Assembly: GCF_021228795.1 (NCBI RefSeq)
Contig: NZ_CP089309.1
Location: 1,178,001-1,242,000, forward strand
Length of the DNA stretch: 64,000 bases
Source of the DNA: Thiocapsa bogorovii
GTDB taxonomy: Bacteria; Pseudomonadota; Gammaproteobacteria; Chromatiales; Chromatiaceae
Direction: 5' to 3'
Below the pieces are notes generated by a model. It made no database searches and had not been told where the DNA came from. It was given only the letters and a program-made list of their open reading frames with translations. Below, piece by piece: positions 45,190 to 51,819 of the stretch; the stretch's first letter is position 1; each line of letters opens with the position of its first letter. The translations under genes were made by a program, and so were the position numbers.

Positions 45190-45492
45190 TCAATCACGAC
45201 CACGCGGCAAGGGCTCGATCTCGCTGAGTACGTCGGCCATACTTTCCTTGGCAAGGGCAATGTCATAGTCGGCCTGCAGGCGCAGCCACCAGCCTTCCGA
45301 CAGGCCGAAGAAGCGGCACAGACGCAGGTCGGTATCCGCCGTCACCGCACGCTTGCCGTGCACGATCTCGTTGATCCGCCGCGGCGGCACATGCACCGCC
45401 CGAGCCAACGCATACTGCGACAGCGCCAGCGGCTTGAGGAACTCCTCCATCAGCATCTCGCCGGGAGAAACCGGCGCCAGCTCCCGAGTCAT
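45190..45492 (-). CDS. higA: HigA-type antitoxin (XRE family)
   Basis: 100 aa from the ATG at 45492; AGAGGTG at 6-nt spacing decides this over the GTG at 45501. Helix-turn-helix HigA signature: SPGEMLMEEFLKPLALSQYALARAVHVPPRRINEIVHGKRAVTADTDLRLCRFFGLSEGWW. It neutralises HigB and represses the operon. Toxin-first order with higB upstream is normal for higBA. Confidence 0.95.
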   Translation of the reverse strand: MTRELAPVSPGEMLMEEFLKPLALSQYALARAVHVPPRRINEIVHGKRAVTADTDLRLCRFFGLSEGWWLRLQADYDIALAKESMADVLSEIEPLPRGRD

Positions 45493-45504
45493 CTGTTTCA
45501 CCTC

Positions 45505-45783
45505 TCAGTGGTAGTCGACGATTTCGACATCCAGGGCGTCGCCGTCCGAAAAGCGGAAACACAGCCGCCACTGCGCATTGATCCGAACGCTCCACTGTCC
45601 GGCGCGATCACCCTTCAAGGACTCCAGCCGGTTGCCAGGAGGCGCGCGCATGTCGTCGATGACACGCGCCAGATTGAGCTGGACGAGCTTGCGCAACGCC
45701 GCGCGTTCAATATGGGCGAACCGCGCAACGCGCCGTGCCGAGAACAACGCCTCCGTGTCTCGACAGCGGAACGTCTTGATCAT
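45505..45783 (-). CDS. higB: HigB-type toxin (RelE superfamily)
   Basis: 92 aa from the ATG at 45783. Motifs: MIKTFRCRDTEALFSARRVARF, LPGNRLESL-type PPGNRLESLKGDRAGQWSVRINAQWRLCFRF, and the C-terminal DVEIVDYH. HigB is a ribosome-associated mRNA endonuclease. Twelve nucleotides separate it from higA's start. The pair is inserted between the DUF4276 gene and yefM-yoeB. Confidence 0.95.
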   Translation of the reverse strand: MIKTFRCRDTEALFSARRVARFAHIERAALRKLVQLNLARVIDDMRAPPGNRLESLKGDRAGQWSVRINAQWRLCFRFSDGDALDVEIVDYH

Positions 45784-45808
45784 CGCAGAAGCATAACGCG
45801 ATGCGTTA

Positions 45809-46462
45809 CTATACGCCAAGCCCCTCAAGTTTCATTACCCAAGCATCGAAATGTGGACACTGGGCACGCATGCAGTCCAACCCGATGTCCATGGCGATCA
45901 ACGAACCGTGAACCGGTTTCTGGTAGCCCAGCCTGCCCAGGCTCGACTCGATACGTTTGGACGGCGCTGTTTGCGCACCGTCGTTGATGTGTTCCGGGTT
46001 TTGAAAGCCCGTCGCGACTGCGTTGAGCTGCTGCAGCGGACCCGGTTCGTCGAACCAGTTTGCGAACCGTGTCGCGTCCGAGAACAGCAGGCCCTCGAAC
46101 TCATGCACCGACAGGTAAGGAACGAAGTTTCCGCAACCGATGTCACTCGCGAACGCCTGCTCCAGACAATCGACCCGCGAATAGAGCTGTGCGGCCGCAC
46201 AAGCCTGCTTCCCGGGAAAGTCCTTCGGGAGCCGAAAAAGGTCGATCATCGTTGTGACCTTGGCGCCGGCATCGCTCAGGCACTGGCGCAAAACCTGAGA
46301 ACGGACCTTGCCATAGGACACAACACCACCCTTGCCTCCGGCGCTCGTGCGCAGCAGGATCGGATTCAGGAAGACGCCGCGATTCACCAATGGGTCGTAC
46401 AAGAGCTCGCGCACGAAAGTCTCTTCCGTTTGCCCCTCCACCATCACGTGCACGCGCGTCAT
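45809..46462 (-). CDS. DUF4276 protein (TOPRIM-like), partner of the AAA ATPase
   Basis: 217 aa from the ATG at 46462, overlapping the ATPase stop as ATGA. The opening VHVMVEGQTEETFVRELL carries the Glu of a TOPRIM-like fold (EGxTE), and TMIDLFRLPKDFPG and LSVHEFEGLLFSD match DUF4276. DUF4276/DUF4435-type proteins pair with AAA_15/AAA_21 ATPases in defence modules such as PARIS-like systems, where the partner is the effector. Effector nuclease activity here is inference. Location inside the BREX operon supports a defence role. Confidence 0.88.
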   Translation of the reverse strand: MTRVHVMVEGQTEETFVRELLYDPLVNRGVFLNPILLRTSAGGKGGVVSYGKVRSQVLRQCLSDAGAKVTTMIDLFRLPKDFPGKQACAAAQLYSRVDCLEQAFASDIGCGNFVPYLSVHEFEGLLFSDATRFANWFDEPGPLQQLNAVATGFQNPEHINDGAQTAPSKRIESSLGRLGYQKPVHGSLIAMDIGLDCMRAQCPHFDAWVMKLEGLGV

Positions 46463-47553
46463 CGGGTCGGTCTCCCGCCGATGACGTTCTTCTTCCAAAG
46501 CTCGCCAAGGCTGTACTCCTCCAGCCAATCCTGTAAGCCCGATGCATCCAAGCGTTGGAATGTCGACCGGCCTTGATCTCGATCCACGACGATCAAGTCC
46601 TCGGCATCGAGCTCGTTTACCAATTCGACAGACTGGGTAGAGACGATAATCTGGTTCTTCTTGGCTGCCGACTTGAACAGCGATGCCAGGACAGTAATCG
46701 CGTATGGGTGCAGCCCAAGCTCGGGCTCATCAACAAGGATGCTGTCAGGTCGGTTCTGCTCCGGTTGCAAGAGCAGGGTCGCAAGACAGATGAAGCGTAG
46801 GGTACCGTCGGATAAGACATGGGCCTTGAACGGGAAGTCCTGACCACGCTCAACCCATTCCAACTCGATGAACTCCTTGTTCGCGGGGCTTGGCCGTAAG
46901 TAAAAATTGCCAAAGAAAGGCGCCGCCAGTTGGATGGTCCGAACGATGCGGTCGTAATGGGCTCTCTCGGTCTGATACAGGCGGTAGAGATACGCCGCCA
47001 GGTTTCGCGCATCCGGGCGCAGGTAGTCGTTGTCGTTGATCGCGTGGGGCTGTTTGACTCGCGCCTCGTCGCTGGTGTCGTGGAAGTGATAGACCGACCA
47101 GCTCTGCATGGCCGGCAGCACGTATTCATCGATTCCGGTGCGGGTGCCTTCGTTGCACTTGCTCTCGAAATGACCCGCGCCGATCTGACGGGGACCAGAC
47201 ACGTCCCACCAGAAGGCTTCATAGGAGAACATCAATCGGTTGTCGAGCGTGGGCTCCAGCGTCGCCTGGTAGCCATTGTGACCGAAGTACAGCTCAAAGC
47301 GCAGCGACTCGCTGACCTTGCGCCCGAAGTGCAGCAGCGCATCCGGCCCGCCCGCCTTGGCAACATGCCGCTGCAGGTTCCCATCCGTCATCTCGCGGAT
47401 CAGCTTGAAGAAGCCGATCAGGTTCGACTTTCCCGCCCCATTGGCGCCAACCAGAACGTTGAGCGCGCCAAGCTCCAGGTCACATGCCTGGATGGATTTG
47501 TAGCCTTCAAGCACGAGCCGGGTAAGCTGCGTCCGGGCAGTCACTGGTTTCAT
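46459..47553 (-). CDS. AAA_21-type ATPase (RecF/OLD-like) of a defence pair
   Basis: 364 aa. ABC-type ATPase of the RecF/OLD/AAA_21 group: LVLEGYKSIQACDLELGALNVLVGANGAGKSNLI (Walker A GANGAGKS), VLSDGTLRFICLATLLL (signature) and SILVDEPELGLHPYA (Walker B), with an IIVSTQSVELVN switch. The start overlaps the pglX stop (ATGA) and the stop overlaps the DUF4276 gene (ATGA), so three genes are translationally chained. The probable role is sensing an invader and controlling the DUF4276 partner. Confidence 0.9.
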   Translation of the reverse strand: MKPVTARTQLTRLVLEGYKSIQACDLELGALNVLVGANGAGKSNLIGFFKLIREMTDGNLQRHVAKAGGPDALLHFGRKVSESLRFELYFGHNGYQATLEPTLDNRLMFSYEAFWWDVSGPRQIGAGHFESKCNEGTRTGIDEYVLPAMQSWSVYHFHDTSDEARVKQPHAINDNDYLRPDARNLAAYLYRLYQTERAHYDRIVRTIQLAAPFFGNFYLRPSPANKEFIELEWVERGQDFPFKAHVLSDGTLRFICLATLLLQPEQNRPDSILVDEPELGLHPYAITVLASLFKSAAKKNQIIVSTQSVELVNELDAEDLIVVDRDQGRSTFQRLDASGLQDWLEEYSLGELWKKNVIGGRPTR

Positions 47554-48375
47554 GCCGCCGCTCCAGCCTCGGCTGCTTCCCGCGCGGCGCGCTTCTCGGC
47601 CAAGGTCAGGTGATGATCGTTGATACGGTCGCCCTGGAACCGGTGAAACCAGGGGGCGCTCTCGACGTCCTTGCCGCGGTCTTTCTTCCAGTGGATGTTG
47701 GGCTTGGCGCGCAGGATGCCGGCGCCCGACCTGCCGACGTCGCCGGCGAGCAGGAAGGGGCGGATGTTCAGGCGCACGCCGTCGTTGAGGTCCGGCTCCC
47801 AGCCGATGGGCTGCGCCTCGATGGGCTTCCAGCGCACGAAGATGTCGAGCGGGGCCTCGCCCTCCAGGATGGCCTCAAGCCGGGTCTTGAGGGCCTTGGC
47901 GGCGGCCAGGCGCTCGTCGGCGCCTTGCGCTCCGTCGGCGGCGGCGCGCTCCTGCATCCGAATCCAGTCGCCGAGGTAGGTGTAGATCAGCCGCTCCAGG
48001 TTGGCGCGGTCGAGCTTGTGGTAGTTGACCAGCGCCGCGAAGCCGTCCTTGAGGCCGTCCCAGATGTGCCAGATGAAGGGGCGGTGACGGAACAGCTTGC
48101 AGTGCTGCTCGAAGAAGGCGTCCCGCAACCAGACATCCAGGCCCTTGCCCTTGGCGCCAGACTCGGTCAGAAGCTTGGTCAGGGTGCCGGCGGTCCAGTC
48201 GTCACCGTAGGCCGCTTCCAGCAGGCGGAACAGGCGCTCGTGGGCGGCGGGCTCGCCACGGATGGCGGGCAAGCAGCAGATGCCGTCGTCGTCGCTGAAG
48301 GCGTCGAGCTTGCCGGCCTCGGCGACCAGGGCGCGGGACTCGTCCGACAGCTCCAGCTGTGCGCCCGGGGCCGGA

Positions 48376-48478
48376 ACTGTAGCCAGGCCATCTTGGCCTG
48401 GTGAGTCGGGGCTGGGAGTGTTGAGTATGAATCCAGGGCTGGAAGCCCTGGCTACAGTGGAGGCTCTGGCTACAGTGG
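48376..48478. repeat. REP-like palindromes, left of the transposase
   Basis: Two palindromic units with a shared CTGTAGCCAGG/CCTGGCTACAG edge: one with core AGGCCATCTTGGCCT near 48386, one with AGGGCTGGAAGCCCT near 48436, plus partial copies of GGCTACAGTGG. They match the units right of the transposase and are read through in the pglX frame. Confidence 0.85.
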
Positions 48479-48482
48479 CGGC

Positions 48483-49052
48483 TTGGCGCCAGGGCCAGTC
48501 CGGAATGCCGGCTTTGTCGGGGTTGTGCCAGACGTAGCGGATCTGAAAGTCGTATTCCTTTTCGTTGCGGATGATGTGGTTGTAGGCGTCTTCCTGCCAG
48601 AAGGTGCCGGTGCGGTTCAGGTGTTTGTTGATGGCATTGGCGGTGAAGGATTTCCAGCTGTGGATGATCTTGGACAGGTCATGGCCGGGCAGCGGTTCGA
48701 CAATGACATGGACGTGGTTGGGCATGACGCACCAGGCATGCAGTCGGTAGCGCTGGCCGTCGAAGTGCTTGAGGGCGTTGGCGAAGATCTCGGCGCATTC
48801 GGGCTTGGCGAGGTGGCAGTCGCCATGGCGGGCGTCCAGATAGGTCTCGATCCGTTCCCGGTATTGGTTCGTGATTTGTCTGCGTGCGGCATCGGTGGAT
48901 TGGCAGCCGTCGCGTTCTGCCACCCGCGCTTGGGCGTCGCGTACCGCGGCCCAGGCTTGGAGCTTGGTCTTGGGGATGGAGTCGGCGAGACGGAAAACGA
49001 TGTGGTAAACGGCGTTCTCGCAGGTCCAATGGGGCAGGTTTTCGCCGTGGGT
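48483..49052 (-). mobile_element. REP-associated tyrosine transposase (RAYT) domain
   Basis: About 190 codons of Y1/HUH transposase within the pglX frame. It has NLPHWTCENAVYHIVFRLADSIP at the start, RIETYLDARHGDC, the HUH motif in VMPNHVHVIVEPLPGH (residues ~446-460 of the composite frame), SWKSFTANAINKHL, FWQEDAYNHIIRNEKEYDFQIRYVWHNPDKAG with the candidate catalytic Tyr at ~493. RAYTs mobilise REP palindromes through single-strand cleavage. All key residues appear present, so the transposase part may still be active, expressed from the pglX start. Confidence 0.9.
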
Positions 49053-49093
49053 TATTTTGAGCGTGCTTTCGTCTAGGCCTTGTGCTGTCGCCG

Positions 49094-49252
49094 GTACTGT
49101 AGCCAGGGCTGTAGCCAGGCCATCTTGGCCTGGGAAATCAGGGCTGGAAGCCCTGGCTACAGTTGATCCAGGGCTAGAAGCCCTGGCTACAGTAGAAGCG
49201 CTGGCTACAGTGGAAGCGCTGGCTACGGTGGAAGCGCTGGGTGCAGTTGGAG
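49094..49252. repeat. REP-like palindromes, right of the transposase
   Basis: At least four units with the same TGTAGCCAGG / CCTGGCTACAG edges, including cores GGGCTGGAAGCCC and GGGCTAGAAGCCC, followed by a short array of GCGCTGGCTACAGTGGAA. In the pglX frame they encode the repeated Ala-Ser-Thr-Val/Ala-Arg-Ala-Ser-Ser-Pro runs. Confidence 0.85.
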
Positions 49253-50110
49253 GGCGGACGAAGCGGAGGTATTCGAGGGCGACGCCGGGGATTGCGGCCT
49301 TTCGGCGCAGCTCATCCTCGGTCTCGGCGGTGCGCAGATCGTCCTCGCTCAAGCGCCGGGTGGCCCACCAGGCGCCGAGACTGTTGTCCAGCAGGAAGGC
49401 GACCATGTAGGGCTCGGTGAAGAGCTGGGTGACGGCGGGCAGCTCGTCGGCGCCGATCTTGACCTCGGAGGCGTTGACCTGGTCCTTCCGCTTGGTCTGC
49501 CAGAACTGATAGACCCAGCCCAGGCTGTCGGATGCCTGGAAGGTGTCCGGGTGCAGCGCGGCCAGCCGGTTCTCCAAGGCGCGCTGGTGCTCCGGGGCGA
49601 GCTTGAGGGCCAGCACCGGGCTATCGGGTCGGAAGATCTGCGGCAGCATGCGCGAGGCATAGCGCCCGGCCAGCTCCCAGCCGTCCGCGGCGCCCTCGTC
49701 ATGGGCCAGCTCGTTGCATTCGTCCAGGGTCAGCGGCACGCCGTCAGGGTGGATCAGCAGACCGTTCTCGGCCAGGAAGCGCGCGAAGAGCATGCGGTGC
49801 CAGTGCTCGTAGGCGGCCTCCTGCACCAGCTTGTCGATGGCCTGATGTCCATCCGCTTGTCGCTGATCCCCGAGCTGCCGTCCGGGGGCGCGCAGCCGTC
49901 GGCGCAGGGCGCGCTCGGCGTCGGTCAGATGCCTAGGGAGGTCCGCGTCGCCGACACCCAGGTGCATCAGGGCAGCACGGGCGGCCCCTTCTGCGATGTC
50001 GCGGGCGGCGACGATGGCGTCTTCCAGTTGCTTGCGCAGGGTTTTGGCGAGGGCTTCCATCTTGTTTGCTGTCCTAGGGTTTGGTTCCGTCGGCTCTCCT
50101 GATACGCGAA

Positions 50111-50485
50111 TCAGGCGTCCGGCTCCGGGTGGGCCAGGCCCAATTGTTCCGCGGTCGCCCGCAGGCGTCTGTCGCGGGTCCAAAGCCTGGCCCGGGCATG
50201 CAGCGAAACGGATGCGAGCAGGTGCACGCCGTTATAGCCGATGCCACGCCCCAACAGGCGGTTGCGTACCAAAAAGAACAGGGCCTCGGCATCGGTGGCC
50301 GCCGGAAGCTGCGGCAGGTTGCGCCACAGGGCGAGGAGGGTTTGGCGGTCCTTGAGATTCCCGCAGACCAGTTCGCCGAGCACCATCGGGCGCATGGCGA
50401 CGCTCGCGGCTTCGAGCCTTGCCGCCAGCGGGGCATCGCCGCTGCGCAGGTGATCGACCCAAACGGAGGTATCGACCGGGATCAC
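50111..50485 (-). CDS. vapC: VapC-type PIN-domain ribonuclease toxin
   Basis: 124 aa, GTG start at 50485 overlapping the vapB stop as GTGA. PIN landmarks: VDTSVWVDHL (first Asp), VLGELVCGNL (Glu), and LWTRDRRLRATAEQLGL (late Asp). VapC toxins cut tRNA or rRNA. It is encoded just upstream of the pglX remnant in the same direction. Confidence 0.95.
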   Translation of the reverse strand: MIPVDTSVWVDHLRSGDAPLAARLEAASVAMRPMVLGELVCGNLKDRQTLLALWRNLPQLPAATDAEALFFLVRNRLLGRGIGYNGVHLLASVSLHARARLWTRDRRLRATAEQLGLAHPEPDA

Positions 50486-50682
50486 CCGCCAGTCTCGACG
50501 CGTCGTCGGGGGATGGGTTCCAACCCGGGCTCGGAGCCCCCGAGCCTGGCGAGGCGGCGGGCGCTCTCCCGCTCGATCAGGGCCTTGAGTCCTTCGCGGA
50601 TCAGGGCGGTCTTCTCCTGCATGCCGGAGAGGTCCCGGGCGCGCTGGAGCAGGTCGTCGTCGATGTTGAGGGTGGTACGCAT
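50482..50682 (-). CDS. vapB: VapB-type antitoxin (MetJ/Arc-like)
   Basis: 66 aa. MRTTLNIDDDLLQRARDLSGMQEKTALIREGLKALIERESARRLARLGG is the VapB ribbon-helix-helix domain, with a short tail that would occupy the VapC active site. Overlaps vapC. Confidence 0.95.
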   Translation of the reverse strand: MRTTLNIDDDLLQRARDLSGMQEKTALIREGLKALIERESARRLARLGGSEPGLEPIPRRRVETGG

Positions 50683-50846
50683 GGGCTTGGCGATGCAGAT
50701 GAGATGTCTGTACTGATCTGTATCATTTTAGTCAGTTGCGGCGATGGGGGCCAACGGGCTCAGGGCCCGCTGAGTCGTCCATAGGACCAGGGCGTCGGGC
50801 TCGCCGAGCAAGCAGCGCGGTTAGGGGCATGGTATCGACCGGCAGC

Positions 50847-51026
50847 TCAATCGAAGCAGCCATGCGCGTTGTAGCCGAGGATTTCGTCTTCGCCGCGTTG
50901 GTCGAGGACGGGGAGGAACCAGACCTCGCTCCGCAGCCAGTCCAGGGTTTCCTCCAGCGGAGCCTTCGGCCGCGGCTCTCCGGACACCTCCGGCGTTGGT
51001 GCCTTTGCAATTTGCAAGTTGATCAT
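50847..51026 (-). CDS. 59-aa ORF translationally coupled to mazF
   Basis: ATG at 51026 overlaps the mazF stop as ATGA. The product is acidic (PLEETLDWLRSEVWF, DQRGEDEILGYNAHG). The LDWLRSEVWFLPVLDQRGEDEILGY part resembles C-terminal tails of small type II antitoxins as I remember them, but I cannot name a family. It could be a modulator of MazF, or the C terminus of a displaced antitoxin. Confidence 0.5.
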   Translation of the reverse strand: MINLQIAKAPTPEVSGEPRPKAPLEETLDWLRSEVWFLPVLDQRGEDEILGYNAHGCFD

Positions 51027-51349
51027 TTGGCTATGCCCAAGAACACGGCCAGGGCGCGCTCGATCTCCACCAGCTTGTCGAGATCGATCCGCCCGAACAC
51101 CGGGCCGACTTTGTCCCGCTTAACGGTCATCGCTTTGTCCACCATGACCTGAGATGGCTTCGTTAGGCCATTTTCCCCGCTGGGCTCGAGTGTGATGCGG
51201 AACAGCGGCGCCGCCACCAGTGTGCTGGTCACCGGCAGCACGGTGCGGGTGGCATGCTCATGGAACTGATCGGCCTGGATCACCAACGCCGGCCGCGGCT
51301 TGCCGAAATCACCGGGTATGACGATGGTCACCAGGTCGCCACGTGTCAT
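51023..51349 (-). CDS. mazF: MazF/PemK-type endoribonuclease toxin
   Basis: 108 aa from the ATG at 51349, overlapping mazE's stop as ATGA. MTRGDLVTIVIPGDFGKPRPALVIQAD is the PemK start, with the catalytic Arg in KPRPALVI. LPVTSTL and PSQVMVDKAMTVKRDKVG, with GRIDLDKLVEIERALAVFLG at the end, complete the family pattern. It cleaves mRNA at short motifs. Confidence 0.95.
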   Translation of the reverse strand: MTRGDLVTIVIPGDFGKPRPALVIQADQFHEHATRTVLPVTSTLVAAPLFRITLEPSGENGLTKPSQVMVDKAMTVKRDKVGPVFGRIDLDKLVEIERALAVFLGIAK

Positions 51350-51570
51350 GCGGACCAGCCATCCAGGTCGGTCAGGGCTTCGTCCATCCATTGCTGCATG
51401 TCGCTGTCCGCGGCATCGGCTTGGGCGGCGAGTCGAGACTGTCGCCGACATTCCTCCGCAAAGCCTGCCCGACGCGTATCGGGTACCCAAATCTGCACCG
51501 GACGCAGCCCAGCCCTGCGCAGCGCAGCGCGGTGTTTTTGGACGCGTGTGTTGACGTGCGTGGATGCCAT
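51346..51570 (-). CDS. mazE: MazE-family antitoxin (DUF3018)
   Basis: 74 aa from the ATG at 51570, with a strong GGGAGGGAGAG ribosome site. VQKHRAALRRAGLRPVQIWVPDTRRAGFAEECRRQS matches DUF3018-type antitoxins, and the acidic DMQQWMDEALTDLDGWSA tail is the probable toxin-binding part. Pairs with the overlapping mazF. Confidence 0.9.
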   Translation of the reverse strand: MASTHVNTRVQKHRAALRRAGLRPVQIWVPDTRRAGFAEECRRQSRLAAQADAADSDMQQWMDEALTDLDGWSA

Positions 51571-51672
51571 CTCTCCCTCCCCCGGTGGTTGCGTTACATG
51601 CAACAGTTTAGGTGGCAGGGTCGCTACACGCAACAGCAGGAAGAGCAGGGGCCGGGCGAGCGCCTTATGGGG

Positions 51673-51819
51673 ACCTTGAAAATTGCCGTCCTGGCAATTC
51701 TTCAAGACGCGAAGCGAAAACGCGGTTTCCGCTTCACTCCATTTTTCAAGCGCTTAGGCGCTTGAAAAATGGCGGGGCATCCTGCCCCGTACGGGCACCT
51801 CGAATTCTTCGAGGTACCC
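51673..51819. repeat. Cluster of consecutive hairpins between brxC and mazE
   Basis: At least four inverted repeats in 150 bp: CTTGAAAATTGCC...GGCAATTCTTCAAG (51675-51706), GAAGCGAAAACGC...TTTCCGCTTC (about 51711-51735), a perfect 15-bp arm pair CCATTTTTCAAGCGC / GCGCTTGAAAAATGG (51739-51772), and GGGCACCTCGAA / TTCGAGGTACCC (51793-51819) directly after the brxC stop. The last could terminate brxC transcription; together they look like a structured intergenic element. Confidence 0.75.

Larger units (their letters stand above)
47550..50060 (-). pseudogene. pglX: PglX remnant: N and C termini joined through an inserted transposase frame
   Basis: A continuous 836-codon frame. Residues ~1-270 are the helical N-terminal part of a large Eco57I/PglX-type adenine methylase (HWHRMLFARFLAENGLL, LFTEPYMVAFLLDNSLGAWW). 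Residues ~571-836 are its C-terminal part (DDGICCLPAIRGE, FFEQHCKLFRHRPFIWHIWDGLKDGFAALVNYHKLD, DLNDGVRLNIRPF). The catalytic region with the DPxxGSG SAM-binding and NPPY motifs, several hundred residues, is absent. In its place residues ~337-526 are a REP-associated tyrosine transposase, flanked by translated REP repeats (TVARASSP). Methylation activity must be lost. Position between brxC and pglZ identifies it as pglX. Confidence 0.88.

Noticed and set aside
48376-49252. CRISPR array within pglX
   Set aside because: The repeats are palindromic REP units of variable spacing flanking a transposase, not regular direct repeats with unique spacers; no cas genes are present.
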